DNA from: Anniella stebbinsi
Lineage: Eukaryota > Chordata > Lepidosauria > Squamata > Anniellidae
Direction of reading: 5' to 3'
DNA: 64,000 nucleotides
NCBI GenBank assembly: GCA_029215795.1
Contig: JARDYH010000007.1
Location: 92,953,263 to 93,017,262, forward strand
The notes beneath the pieces were generated by a model, which was given only the letters and a program-made list of their open reading frames with translations, was not told the DNA's origin and did not search any database. Positions 32,226-43,935 of the stretch are shown here, one piece after another. The translations under genes were made by a program, and so were the position numbers. Within the stretch, counting starts at the first letter, position 1. Each line of letters starts with the position of its first letter.

Positions 32226-33525
32226 CCATACTGAGGTCCCATTGAAGTCAATGGGAAATCAATCTGAGTCATATCTAAGAAGACAGCTTTGAAAATCCCA
32301 TTATCTTTAGCATGGTCAGTAAACAGAACCAGGATGGGGCACTTCAGACGCTTAGGGCACATGTTTAGACAGAACAAAGTCTTACACCTCCCAGCATGAA
32401 TGCTTGGGAGTGTGGGACTTTTTCTGTCTAAACATGCATAGGATTGTGCCTTCAACGGCTAGGATCGGATGTCAGTCCCACCTCAGTGGTCTACCAAACA
32501 CTGCCCAGGCATTTCCCCCTACATGGCTGCCATTCGTTGCCATGGGGAGGAGGGGGTACTTGCATCCTGGGAGTGTGTGAGGATAACCCCTGCCCCACAC
32601 TGGCCTGACCCTCATTACCAGGGGTCCTGCAGAATGGAATGATGTCAGTGCCGGTGCAAGGTCTCCCACCACCATCTGAAGCAGGAGAGCAATGCACACT
32701 GCCGCTGTCCCTCCACGCCCACCATGTTTCTCCCTGCTGCCGCCGCCCCCGGCCCCTTTGCTGCCTTGGAGGAGCACTAATGATGCAGCGCATGACCTGA
32801 GAGGGGTGCACCAGAGGGACTCTGTGACTTTCACAAGTGAGCAAAAGATGGGATTTCAGTCAATGCAGCAGCTTTCCTCACAACCCTGCACAAAAAGTTG
32901 CATAGGCCAAAAAATCCCTCTCCTACACAACCAAGAAACCCTCTCTTCTTTTTCATTGGGTCACCCTAATAAATAGAACAGCACCCAAAATAAATGGACA
33001 GCATCTCCGGGCTTAAGGACTGTGCCTCACCTAGCCAAGCTTCTGGGAGGACAATCACGCACACACGTACACACACACACACACCTGCAGTCCTGCCAAA
33101 GAAGGTACAATATTGCCCCTATCCAGAGAAGAGAGCCCTCCAAGGCCTCAGCACTTCAGGGCCAGGTGTGGCTAAAGTCAGAGGACTGGAATTCCTCCAT
33201 TGCCATTCACCTACCATAAAGCCTCTAGGGCATCCTGGCCTTTCACATGGAGTAGGGTGAGAGGTGAAGCCAAGGAAGGTAACGGCTTCCAATCTGCCAG
33301 GTAGGTCCACTCTGGGCTGGATCATCCATTCAGCACAACAGGCACAGTGTTTAGGGCTTATGAAAATCCCCAGGCCCTCTGAAAACATTGGGGGTCTGCC
33401 AGATCCAAGGATCCAAGATGGTGGTCAAAGCACCTCATTAATGTTCCCCAGCCCATCCAACAAAACTGGACAAGATTGTGCTCTGGATAGGTCACCTGAT
33501 ACACTGCTATAAGGCTGGACTGAGG
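32226..33525. other. Unannotated stretch
   Basis: No gene recognised. Frames of 117-120 codons on the minus strand at 32472-32844 overlap one another and look like chance. (AC)n lies at 33068-33083. Confidence 0.4.
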
Positions 33526-33530
33526 CCATG

Positions 33531-33927
33531 TCTACACCAGGGATTTATCCTGGGGTCGTCCCTGTGCATCCACATGATGCACAGCGGATCCCGGGGGCAA
33601 CCGGGGACGACCTCAGGAGAACCCCAGGAGAATGGAAACTGGGGATATCCCAGTTTTTCCACAGTCCCAGGTCCTAAAACAGGCACGGAGCCATGCAGGG
33701 TGGCTCTGTGCCCATGGGGGGGGGGGGGGAGCGAGGTTGTTGTTTTTTTTAACTTACCTTCTCCCTCCTCTTAAGGAGGTGGGGGGAAATGGCACCGTCG
33801 ACATCCCTCTTCCCTTCCAGGACATTGCACAACAGTCTAGATGCTGCAGGAGGATCACGGAAGCAGGTAAATCCACGATCCTCCCCCTCCCTCCCTCCCT
33901 CCCTCTACACCCTTCGGTATAGATGAG
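33531..33927. mobile_element. Probable hAT-like palindromic element (family E relative)
   Basis: Left end TGAGGCCATGTCTACACC mirrors right end GGTATAGATGAGGCCTGA. Between them lie GGGGTCGTCCC/GGGGACGACC and TCACGGAAGCAGG/ATCC mirrored words, a G-run (33717-33730) and CCCT repeats. No protein. Confidence 0.6.
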
Positions 33928-34044
33928 GCCTGAGTCCCGGCAGATGCAAAAGGTTTTAACCTTAAGATTTTAATCTTGCAAACATACTATAGCAGGCCTG
34001 TGATGGATCCACAGCCTCATTAGGTCCAACCTATAATAAGCCCT

Positions 34045-34440
34045 GGACCGCCCTAAAAAGCTCTGCTAGGCAGCATATAGAGGATTTGATCGAGGCAAGG
34101 AGAAGATGTCCCTTGGCTGCCTTCATTGCCCTGAATGCACTTGAGCACAGGCCCACACCAGTGGTTGATCGTATCCATCAGGATTTCCCTTCCATTGACA
34201 TTCTCCTGCTTTGTTTCATCACTCGATGGACCTTCACGAGCCCTACTGCAGAGAGGGCGCCCCGGAGCAATCGCATCAACTGCCTGAGTCACTTTTGCAT
34301 TCCACAAATCAACCAGAGTTTCGCTATGAGAGCCAGCCATATGCATCTTAAGCCCTCTGGACACCATCTGGATCCATTAGTCTCCGGGGGCGGACCATCT
34401 TACTAGGTCCCCCACCCTTGCAGAGAGGAAAAGCTGCTGT
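34045..34440 (-). mobile_element. L2-like LINE fragment (region between endonuclease and RT)
   Basis: Minus-strand translation (34053-34367) gives LVDLWNAKVTQAVDAIAPGRPL, the linker conserved in L2-type proteins between the endonuclease and the reverse transcriptase. No other copy in the window covers this part, so it comes from a different insertion. Confidence 0.7.
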
Positions 34441-34621
34441 CAGTCTAAACCTCAGCAGGAAGTGATGTGATTATGACAAAGAGATTCATGCAATTGAATT
34501 AAATCAAATTATTATTTGATTTAGCAGTTTACTCGCACATATATAATATGTCTTAACTAAATGTAAATTCAGCATTAACTTTGCTGCTTTATTTGTTAGC
34601 AAAATCACAGAATATCTCTTC

Positions 34622-34664
<43 letters not shown>

Positions 34665-34700
34665 TGCAAATGCTCAGTCACAGATGAGAGTAGTGCAAGT
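34441..34700. repeat. AT-rich sequence with (AT)n microsatellite
   Basis: (AT)n at 34624-34659 in AT-rich DNA. The rest is unassigned. Confidence 0.7.
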
Positions 34701-34714
34701 GAAGATGGTCATTT

Positions 34715-35128
34715 CTGTCCTGTAATCGACCTAAGATAGTTGGCGAGATACATTCTGAAAGCCATGCTGATATTTGGAATACGTGTCTCCAACCTCTCTG
34801 TTGTTTGTGCAGTGATCATCTCCACCACAGATTTCCTGTCTGCATAGAAATGTGAGAACAACAGAAATACATCTGTGCAGGCACATTCAAGATCTGATGG
34901 ATAGGTGTCTGTTAATGCCTTGCTCTAGAGAGCCCTTTCATCACTGGACATAGACCAATCCACAAGAAACCTAAACCTTTCATTAAGTGTGGTGCGTACT
35001 GCTTGCCAACTGCCCATCTCAGTGTTAGGTTCATCCATCACATGACAAGAACTGGACAAGAACTGTGTGCAGAATTTCTCTCTAGCATGCCAACCCGAGT
35101 CAGAATGATCCATGCCAGCTTCATTCAA
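34715..35128 (-). pseudogene. hAT/ZMYM-type transposase-like fragment
   Basis: Minus-strand reading gives NTEMGSWQAVRTTLNERFRF, an in-frame TAG near 34929, then SKALTDTYPSDLECACTDVF and LETRIPNISMAFRMYLAN. In hAT-type and ZMYM1-like proteins a similar order occurs before the C-terminal dimerisation segment (YPxDLE, then FPNVxxALRIYL). The fragment has one stop and no ends. It may be the remnant of an autonomous transposon or of a processed gene. I judged the similarity from memory of the family pattern only. Confidence 0.5.
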
Positions 35129-36878
35129 AACAAAACAAAAAGGTTCTTAGTCCTTTGTGTTCTGTAGTCTCCTTGTAGTTGGATGATGTAAATTCTCTGG
35201 AGCAGTATTCTCCTTGGCGAATGGCAAAGCAAGGCTTTCAGAGCTTAGCCTTGCCAAATTTTGTTAGGGCACAATCCTAGCCATCCCACTATCATTGATC
35301 AGAAGCCCCCAAACTCAGAGGCAGCCGATCATCCAGTGCAGAGTGGTGGAGTAGCGATAGCGATCTTTGCCTTCCCGTCCTTCCACCCTGCTGATTTCGC
35401 TACACAGGCTTCTTTTTTTTAGCTTCAGAGGGGGGCAGGAAGGAGGCTGGCAAAGGCTCAGGATAACTTGTACCCTGACTTCTCCAGTCTCCTCCCCTGC
35501 CCACTCACTGGCACTCCCTCTTTTCCTCTTTCTGAAGTGAGTTTCTGGCCTTGAAGAGGCAGCCGGCATGGTCCTCCTCTCCACACTGGCCACTAGGGGG
35601 TGGGAGAGGGGGTGTCAAATCTCCGACTCCCCCTTCTGAGTGCTGTCTCCGACCTTGAAAAGGTTTTACAAACAATTCTATGGTCTCTGGGATGCTCTCC
35701 CGGGGACCATAGGATTGCTCTCTTGAGGATGAGAGTAGTCATCCGTCCTGTCCTAATTGTTCAGTGTTCCAAACTTTTTGAAAATCAATATGGAAAACAA
35801 CAGGGAAACTACCTGGCAATTCCCACCCACCATTCATGGTGGCAAGGTTAGGATCTCATGAGCCACTGTAGCAGCGTTTCTGATAAGCCCTGCTAAATAG
35901 CACAATTGGTGGCAACAGCACAGGTCAGCACATGGTAAGAAAAGTCGTGGCATATTTAAATGAAAATATATAAATGTGGGGGAGTACCTGGGTACTCTGG
36001 ACAATTGATTTGGGGTTCCCTGTGGATATTTTGTAAGCTAGGATCTTCTGAGGGCTGTACCCCACTAGTCCAAGGTAACTTACACACCACGTCTGGTTTA
36101 GATCTATGATTGTGGGGTGTATGCCATGTAAATATTTATCTATAATATTTATCTATAGACCTTGTTAGTCTACGATTTTGAGAGTGCTTGGGGCCTTCAA
36201 GGGCTGTAATCTGGTCCTCCTGGGCACACCTCCCAGCCTTCAATGAGAAGAAGCTCCAGACTCATCCTCTCATATAGCAATGGGAGAGACAACAGGCAAG
36301 TCTCCAGATTGGCTGCCTTCCCTGTGCTGAGAGAAGGAGTGTCACTGGCCAGGCCAGCTGCTTCCAACTTGGCGTCAGGAAACATGGCTGAATAAAGCCA
36401 ACTGAATCCAGAAAGTGAAGACCTTGGCCAACTTCCTCAAATCATAAACAGATAGTCCCCCAGCTATGCAGCTAGATGTATAAAATGGAGCAAATCAGGC
36501 CAGGCATCTAACAGAATGAAACCACTACTACTACTAAAAGTAATAAACATGCAAGTCTTTCATATACAAGAAATCCAGGCTAAATTAAAACCTATTTGGC
36601 TCCAATTGGCCACCCCCAGCTTGTGATCCCTGTTTGCACCCAAGCCTCTCTGATTCACCAAGTGCTCTGCGCCCGGGGTGACCCTTGCCATTGCACCATC
36701 TAACTGCTTTAAAAGAACAAATTAACCCTTAACTTACACTTTTATTTGGTGTGATCTTCTGCCATCGTTATTCCAAAAGAGAGAGAGGCGTGATGTAAAA
36801 CAGATCTGGGGGAACTTTTTTGGCCCAGATCAACTGAGGAATGGAGAGGACTTGGTTTTAACCCCCATTGTAGAGAGC
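35129..36878. other. Unannotated stretch
   Basis: About 1.7 kb with no gene recognised. It includes the 92-codon minus frame at 35315-35593, which resembles nothing known to me. Confidence 0.4.
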
Positions 36879-36886
36879 TTTAAACC

Positions 36887-37080
36887 TAGGCTGACCTAGG
36901 GGCCCTGCCTTCTTTTGTATATGGTCACTCTAGTATAGTGCCTGCAACTTTAGCTGTTGTGATGAAGAGGGAATTTCACCAGGAACTAAGTGCATACAAA
37001 TGACACTGGCTGAAATTCCCTTTTCTCTACAACTGTTAAAGTTACATGAGCCCTGTCCTCCTTTTCATATGGCCAGTCTA
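36887..37080. mobile_element. Fold-back hAT-like element with internal deletion (family A, copy 5)
   Basis: Termini TAGGCTGACC and GGCCAGTCTA. It has a perfect 8-bp target duplication, tttaaacc (36879-36886 and 37081-37088). Most of the left arm is deleted: the left terminus jumps straight to the inner segment GGGGCCCTGCCTTC. Confidence 0.92.
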
Positions 37081-37284
37081 TTTAAACCTCTCCATCCAGT
37101 GTGCTGTGATGGGAATTAAAATGGTGCCTTGGGATGGGAAAGGGAGAGGTGTGCAAGAGTGCCAGGAGATGGACCTGGGAGTCTCGCAGGCCAAATTACA
37201 CCTGCAGTCCAGAGATTCCCTTCCCTGTGTAAAAACCAGATACAACACTTGCACCACTCTTGATCTCAACAACTTGGCCACTGA

Positions 37285-37950
37285 TTGCTTTTGGTGGTGA
37301 AATATTCCAAGGCACAAGTACTGGAAGTCAAGAAGAGAGCTTGTCTTACTAATTTCTTGCCTTCGTGTTCTGAGCCTCATCAGAAGCTGGTTGTAGCAAC
37401 AGAGGTGAGTACAGTTCTTTCAGTAGAATTTCCAGCTCCAGCATTGCATTTAATCAGAATGGTTCACACTAGGAATGGGTACAAAGAAAAGGGACTCCCT
37501 CTACTTTCAGAAGATGTAACAAAGTATGTAAAAAGCCATAAACAGCTTAAAATTACAAATTTCTTCCCCACTAAAGATGAGGCACTGTCTGAGTCTGCCC
37601 CAAGCCTTTTAACCAACCCTAACCTGGCAACTAATCCCTATGAAGATACTGCAATGGACTAGTCTCTCGGCCCCTACTGTTTAATGAGGTTGGGAGACCA
37701 TGAGAAAATGGAGGAGTCTAATCATAGCTTGGACATGGAATTAAGGGAGGTGGAGAGAGAGTGGCCCAGTGAGAGATTTGAAAGAAGCCCAGTGGCCCCC
37801 TCACCCTCACCTGGGCTTAAAGGCAGTATTCCAGCAGCTTCCCCCCTGCAGCCCAGCAGCGAGGTAAACATAACAGAACTCTCCACAAAATGTAATGTAG
37901 ACCCAAATAATGTATTCCATGCTCTAGGCCTCCTTTTGGACTCTCATTAA
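37285..37950 (+). pseudogene. LINE ORF1, N-terminal part, broken by a stop and a frameshift
   Basis: One frame runs from 37285 to 37950 with an in-frame TAG at 37660-37662; the second part has an ATG at 37684. The first part contains QLKITNFF (37543-37566), which fits the PCNA-interacting (PIP) box pattern Q-x-x-I-x-x-F-F, next to basic residues. The second part is rich in Glu, Ser and Pro. The frame closes at TAA in ...LLLDSH, and eight bases on, across a run of seven A, the next frame opens at 37958. This makes a one-base slip in the A run the likely cause of the break. Confidence 0.7.
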
Positions 37951-37957
37951 GAAAAAA

Positions 37958-39370
37958 ATGGGAGACTACTGCAGGCCTGGGGGGGAGGACTTAGTCCTAA
38001 TAAAAAAGTTCATTTCGGAGTCTAAAGACCTGCTAACTATGCTGACGAAAATTATGACGGGAACAGCGAACCCCAGCTTTCACACTCTCCCAAACTTAAC
38101 AAAAAATTCGGCCTCAGATCTCAATGACAAACTCCCCATTCCAGCGTCAACGGAAAACCAGCCTCGGCACATAGGTGATGAGGAACGTTCATCTACTCCA
38201 GCAAAAACGGGTATGACAGCAAGGGACGAAAAAGCTAAATACTGTAGAGATAAGCAGGATAATGCCAACGAGCCACACAAGTACCTGCCTAAGAGGACAA
38301 CTGTCAGACAGGAGAAAAAATTAAAAAAGCTGAAGAATAAGCCCACTATAAGATACAACCCAAGAATGAATTTTGGAAGATTATTCAATATTCTCGAAAA
38401 GGCTGATAATAAAAATAAACCTGTCAGGTTAAGGAATAGAAACAGAAAAAGAAAAGAAACAAAAAAATCATCATTGGAAGTCATGACCTGCAACACTCAG
38501 GAGAGCCTAAGAAACACTACTATTAATACGCCTAAGAGTATCTCGCAAGAATCGCTCAATCTCAACTATGAAATAAGTGAGGCTATCCAACAACCTACCA
38601 ATCGTACAAAAGCAGAACTGAAAATGTCCAACGCAGAAGGTGAAACACACTGGCTATTACAACGAAACCCTAGGTCATTGGTTATATCTAACTTCCCAAA
38701 ACCTAAAGGAGAGGTACCACAGCCTGACCGAATTAGACACCTCATTGCAACTCTAGCCAAGACTGCCCAAATCAGGCTTTTGCACTCTGAAGTTGTAGGA
38801 ATAGAATGTCTCTTCTACAACTACCTCGCAGCTCGAGCAGTCGTGACTTTCGATTCCCCGAATACAGCCGACAGTATATACAGCAGAAGGGAGCAGCTCT
38901 GGAACAGAGGTATGCTGGTTAGCAGACATTTCGTCAGCTTGGCCCCTCTGACCAGAATGGGTTTCAGAGGGCTCTATAAGATGCTCGGCGGGATCACAAG
39001 GCCGAGCATACAGCCTAACTCCTGTAACAGTCCTAGATCAATCACACGCCACAAAAGGAATTCCGAATCCACTTCGAGCCTGCTAGATCAAACTGTCGAT
39101 GACACTTTCTGTATCGAGGACAGTACCGAGACTAAAGCGAGTGCAGTACAAGACTTACTCCAAGAGGAAATCCAACTTCTCAACAGCTTTGAGGCCTTAT
39201 CTGCCAAAGAACAACATAGGATTTTGACTAGATTAGAGAGTCTGAAAAATCTACTACTAGCTAAGGCAAAGAACAGTAACTCCAAGAAATTAGAAGCTTT
39301 GAATCAGTCCCAGATTTCGAGCTGGACGGTTCACCAAACGGCATGGAGAACATCCAACCCAACATCATAA
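37958..39370 (+). CDS. LINE ORF1 protein, main part
   Basis: 470 codons from ATG 37958. Residues 1-110 are polar; 115-175 are strongly basic (KKLKKLKNKP, RNRNRKRKETKK), fitting nucleic-acid binding. 238-325 (SLVISNFPKPKG ... AARAVVTFDS ... GMLVSRHF) has the pattern of an RRM-like fold. 395-445 is a Leu-rich possible coiled coil (QDLLQEEIQLLNSFEALS). LINE ORF1 proteins coat the element RNA and help target-primed copying. The true N-terminus is probably in the preceding frame. The end overlaps ORF2's start by 28 bases in another frame. Confidence 0.78.
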   Translation: MGDYCRPGGEDLVLIKKFISESKDLLTMLTKIMTGTANPSFHTLPNLTKNSASDLNDKLPIPASTENQPRHIGDEERSSTPAKTGMTARDEKAKYCRDKQDNANEPHKYLPKRTTVRQEKKLKKLKNKPTIRYNPRMNFGRLFNILEKADNKNKPVRLRNRNRKRKETKKSSLEVMTCNTQESLRNTTINTPKSISQESLNLNYEISEAIQQPTNRTKAELKMSNAEGETHWLLQRNPRSLVISNFPKPKGEVPQPDRIRHLIATLAKTAQIRLLHSEVVGIECLFYNYLAARAVVTFDSPNTADSIYSRREQLWNRGMLVSRHFVSLAPLTRMGFRGLYKMLGGITRPSIQPNSCNSPRSITRHKRNSESTSSLLDQTVDDTFCIEDSTETKASAVQDLLQEEIQLLNSFEALSAKEQHRILTRLESLKNLLLAKAKNSNSKKLEALNQSQISSWTVHQTAWRTSNPTS

Positions 39371-41898
39371 GCCCTCCACAAGATGAGCCTTCATCCGCTC
39401 CATTAGACAATTTAACAATTCATTGGGCAATAGTAACCACCTGCCAAGTCCACCAGTTTACAGCTAGTCTCCCAAATAGTAAAACTGTAGGGGAGGAAGA
39501 AGTGGACAATTACAGGAACGCTAGAGGTAGAAGACCCAACACCATCACTAACTTAAACACTTACGCAAGTTCTCAGTTAGGATCAGTGTATACTATAGTG
39601 GACGGCGGCTCCAACGGCCCTCCATATCCTTATACGCATGGAATGGATCGGGGAAAGCAACTGGGAAGATCTTTAAACGGATGCATTATGGTCAATAAGG
39701 GGGGACAATTGGACACAATTGTCGAATTAAACTGACTAACCGCTACCCGCGGCAGCACAATAAAGTTCCTCTCATGGAATATAGCTGGATGGGCCCCCAA
39801 GAATAATGATCCCAGCCTACATAAATAGCTCGCAGGATTTGATATAATATTATTACAGGAAACCTGGGCCTGTGAAGAGATTTATTTAAACGGATTTGTC
39901 TCACACTGCCTACCTGCACTCCGAAATAAGGGAAAAGGAAGGAACCTCCAGGGTTTGGTGGTATTAATCTCAACGGCTCTGGAAGTTGGAATAACTAAAC
40001 TCCTTTCCTATGAGTCCTCGATACAGGCTTTTCACATCATCTTGGGCCCCTCAAGGCTCGCGCTGTTGCTCTGCAATTTCTATTTTCCTCCAGTGACTAG
40101 CAAAGAAGCTACACAGGAGGTCTGGCTGAAAGCAGAAAGTTTTTTACTGGACCTGACGGTCAAATACCCAACTGCATTACCAATACTAGCTGGTGACTTC
40201 AATGCCAGAACCAGTAATCTCTCAGCACCTCCATCAAAGGATTCTCAGGGGCACGATGCATCTAAAACATCACCAATAGATGTAACCCGCCATTCTAAAG
40301 ACGGTTACATTAATACTGCGGGCCACTGCCTGCTACAGATGATAGACAGAAACAATCTAATCGTTTTAAATGGCCAGCAGGGAGAATTCACCTGTACCCA
40401 TTCTAAGGGTTCCAGTGTGATTGATTATTTCATCCTCCATAACCAGCTACAAAATACTGTCAAACATTTCTGTGTGACCAATCGACTGGATAGCGACCAC
40501 CGCCCGCTGGAGTTGGCACTGGCTCTGACAAGGCCCTTTCGTCTGAAAATATGCAGTCCATTACCAGCTAACATCCAAACCTCTACTAACACAATAAAGG
40601 TCAGATGGACGCAGGAGGTGGCCGATATTTTTGCCCAAAAATTAAAAGCCAAATGTTATCTTAAGTACACTAGCATAATATTGGCATCACAATCCCCTGA
40701 ACAGTCTATAGAAGCTTATGAGACAATGATCCAAGAAATAACCGATGCTTTACAGTCTAAAGCCCACAACTTAGGGCCCAAGTGGTCAAGCAAAAACTGG
40801 TTTGACAGAGAGTGCATCGAAACAAGAAAGAAGCTTCAGACTGTGTATGCTGCTTACCGCCAGAATAATGAACAACAACTCCCAGATATCTATTATGACC
40901 TTAAAAAGACTTACAAAAAGCTTCTTAGAAGGAAGAAGTATGAAGTGGATCGGGAGTCATGGCAATTGCTAATAGCGGCCTCAATTACCAAAAATAACAA
41001 AGCCTTTTGGCAAATAGTGGCGAGCGCAACAAGAAATGGATGCGGGACTACGCCCAACCAAATAGCAGCACTAACCTGGGAAGACCACTTCAAATCTGTA
41101 TTTATCAAAGTCCCCAAGCAAAAATCCCGCCCTTCTATCGAGCCTAATGTACCGACATGGCCGGAAATAGATCTCTCCTTAATCGAGAAACTGATTCTCA
41201 AATTAAAGGCCGGCAAGGCTTCTGGCCCGGACGGACTCAGTACTGATCTGCTAAAGAGCAATCCAAGGTGGTGGGCAACAAGTCTAGCCCCTCTTTTCAC
41301 AAAGATAAATAACTCAGGATAAATACCCCCACTCTGGCGGAAAGCAGTGATAATACCAATCTACAAAAAAGGCCCCAGAAAAGACCCAAGCAATTACAGA
41401 CCAATCAGCTTACTATCAGTTGTAGGCAAGATCTACGCTAGCCACTTAAACATGAAATTGTGAGAATGGATCACTGATAGAAACATCTTGGGGCAAGAAC
41501 AGATTGGCTTTCAACCAGGGAGTTCTACTAATGACCATTGTCTTACCCTGCTGCATCTGGCACTCAAATATACCAACACTAAAAGAGGCAAACTCTTCTG
41601 CGCCTTTATCGACCTAAAGGCTGCATTTGACTCGATACCACGGGCACGCCTATGGTCGAAGCTGGAGAAATTTGAAATTGAGGGCAGGCTACTATTTTTG
41701 ACAAAATCATTGTACTTCGATTCCTCAGCCCAAGTCCGCTGTGGCACTCAGGGTCAGGTCACTAACAAACTTATCCTCTCACAAGGAGTTAGACAGGGCT
41801 GTGTGCTGGCCCCTTCTCTCTTTAATCTCTATCTGGCGGATCTCCCCACTTGGCTAGCCCCAGTTCAATCTCACCCCCCCCAAATTAGGTCACTTTAG
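39343..41898 (+). pseudogene. LINE ORF2: endonuclease and reverse transcriptase, four in-frame stops
   Basis: One reading frame from ATG 39343 with stops at 39733 (TGA), 39826 (TAG), 41320 (TAA) and 41461 (TGA). Endonuclease motifs: FLSWNIAGW, LLQETW, GDFNAR (about 40193-40210), GSSVIDYFI and DSDHRPL (about 40489-40509). Reverse transcriptase: KASGPDGL, SNYRPISLLS, GFQPGSST, AFIDLKAAFDS (first catalytic Asp) and GVRQGCVLAP. The frame breaks in the C-run at 41872-41880, just before the second catalytic motif. The protein would nick DNA and copy the element RNA; it cannot be made from this copy. Confidence 0.92.
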
Positions 41899-41899
41899 A

Positions 41900-43063
41900 G
41901 TGAATCTTCTTCTCTACGCCAATGATGTGGTCCTGGTTTCCCAGACACGCCTAGGCCTTAGAAGATTGCTCGACAGCTTTGCTGAATATTGTGAGGTTAA
42001 TGGACTCACCATTAACCATCTAAAATCTAAAATAATGGTATTTTCCAAGAAAAAAGCCCGTTTCTCCTGGAAAATGGGCGGGCAGAGAATTGACCAAGTC
42101 GACTGCATCAAATATCTTGGGTTATGGTTCCAGGAGAACTTGGGCTGGAAAACGCACATAGATTACATAAAAGAAAAGGCTAAGCAGTCAATGGAGCGCT
42201 ATGCCGCTTCTTCTATCAAAAGGGAGGAAGATTCTTACTGTCGGCAATCAGAGTATTTAGAGCTAAATTAGTTGCCCAAATATTATTTGGGGCACCAATA
42301 TGGTTCCCCTTGAAGGCATACAGACTTCATACTTAAGTCTTTTATTCAGTACCCCCAGATGTGTAGGGGGACGGTTCTCAATTTAGAAGTGGGTCTATCC
42401 TCCCTGGGCTCTATAGCTTGGACCCCAGCAATACAATATTGGCTCAGACTGTACCATGGCCTCACTCCCAATTCTTTAGTGTCGCAGGTTCTCCTGGACA
42501 CCCACGTCTCTCAGTGGGCGAACGATAGCCCAGAAGACCAACTCGCTAGGGCTCCCTCTCCCTTTTCTACTTAGCTTGGATATTCGAGTAGCTAAGAGAG
42601 CTGTGAACCAAAGAGTGAAAGATATAGACAGGAGATGAGGGGAAATGCCCAAGGCCCATGCTCCCCACACTCTTTAGAGCTACCAAGTTTGGACGGCAGA
42701 GAGGGAATGGACTACCTGAAGTGGCTAACAGTGCCCAAATACAGGAGAGCCTTCTCTCTAGCAAGATTCAATGCCCTCCCCTCGAACTTAATGTTAGGAA
42801 GGGTCAAGAATATACCAATCGAAGAGAGAGTTTGCCCCTGTAACAAGGTAGAAGTTGAGTCTGTCGAACATATGATGTTGGAGTGTATCTTCTATAGAGA
42901 CGACAGGATCTCAATAATTGGCCCAATAATTAAAGATATTGCAGGGGAAAAGTCGCATGAAATAGTAACTTTTTTACTACAGGGCAAGGACAAATACATC
43001 ACAACTCAGGCAGCTAAATTTATTCACAATATACTAGCCAGCAGAGCTCAATTACTAACATAA
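41900..43063 (+). pseudogene. LINE ORF2 C-terminal part, several frames
   Basis: After the C-run the frame changes: YANDVVL at 41915-41926 is the catalytic YADD motif with Asp replaced by Asn (AAT), then LGLWFQENLGWKTH. A further shift near 42240 leads to AIRVFRAKLVAQILFGAPIW, and the last frame (42635-43063) carries CPCNKVEVESVEHMMLEC, a Cys/His segment common at the end of such proteins. The Asn substitution alone would abolish polymerase activity. Confidence 0.85.
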
Positions 43064-43224
43064 ACTGAATCTAGACCTAATGCACCTTTCCCCTTAAATT
43101 ATTTTATACTTGAAATATATTATTACTTGTACTGATGTGTTCTATGTTTTTCTGGCCACTCGGCCACAATAAAGAAATTGAATACAAAAATTAAAGTAAA
43201 TAAAACGGTAAATGCATCCCAAAT

Positions 43225-43640
43225 AACCAGCAGATAAAAGCACAAGGGAGAGGGCCTTCTCTGTGGTGGCCCCCCACTTGTGGAATGATCTCCCTGACAA
43301 GGCCCACCTGGCGCCAACATTGTTATCTTTTCGGGGCCAGGTCAAGACTTTCCTCTTCTCTCAGGCATTTGGCAATATCTGAGGAGCCTGGGTTTGTTTT
43401 GTTTTTGTTGGTTTTTTTGTTTTGTTTTGTGTGTGTGTGTTGTTTTTTGTTTGTTTGTTTTTGTAGCTTTTTGGAGTGTTGTAGTGGTTTTAAATGTACA
43501 GATTGTGTGTATGTTGTATGTTTTTGCTGTTTTAATTTTTGTATATTGTTTTTAATTGTTTTAATCCTATGTAAACCGCCCAGAGAGCTTCAGCTATGGG
43601 ACGGTATACAAATGTAATAAATAAATGTAATAAATAATAA
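43225..43640 (+). mobile_element. L2-like LINE 3' end (plus strand)
   Basis: Starts in the block GGGCCTTCTCTGTGGTGGCC, passes the GGCGCCAACATTGTTATCTTTTCGG block, has a long T/G-rich tract (43390-43465) and ends in the standard tail AAACCGCCCAGAGAGCTTC with (TAAA)n. It is the mirror of 8654-9020. Confidence 0.88.
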
Positions 43641-43734
43641 ACCTCAGGGAGTTTAAACAATTTAAGATTTTTACAAAGGGTAGCATTTTTAGGCCATCGT
43701 GAGACTGTGCCACCCACAAAGGTGACCTAAAATA

Positions 43735-43935
43735 TTTTAAAATAACATAAAACAGAAATGTAAATGCCTGGGTGGTATTTTTTTAAGGTTCCCCCTGGCT
43801 TCTAAAATACAATGACGTTGGCACCAGACATAGCACCCTACATCCCATAGCTGGTGGGCCACTACCAAAAAAGCTCTCTCTTCTTGTATTAAACCTTACT
43901 TCTGATAGAGGTGGTATTTCAAAAAGGCATCAGCC
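43735..43935 (-). mobile_element. Older L2-like tail (minus strand)
   Basis: Reads in the same order as 8860-9010 (AATGCCTGG..., GACGTTGGCACCAGAC, GGCCACTACCAAAAAAGCTC) but is more diverged. It directly follows the plus-strand L2-like tail. Confidence 0.65.

Larger units (their letters stand above)
37100..43178 (+). mobile_element. APE-type non-LTR retrotransposon (LINE), nearly full length, inactive
   Basis: Order: a broken ORF1 (37285-39370), ORF2 with AP-like endonuclease, reverse transcriptase and a C-terminal Cys/His segment (39343-43063), and a short 3' end with AATAAAG at about 43169. About 6.1 kb. It is different from the CR1 and L2-like copies of this window. The combination of an RRM-like ORF1 and a CPC...H...C end suggests the Tx1/L1 or the I/Vingi group; I cannot decide which. 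The exact 5' end is not visible. Confidence 0.85.

Noticed and set aside
32472..32844. Two overlapping minus-strand frames of about 120 codons
   Set aside because: Low-complexity glycine and arginine content and no similarity I recognise.
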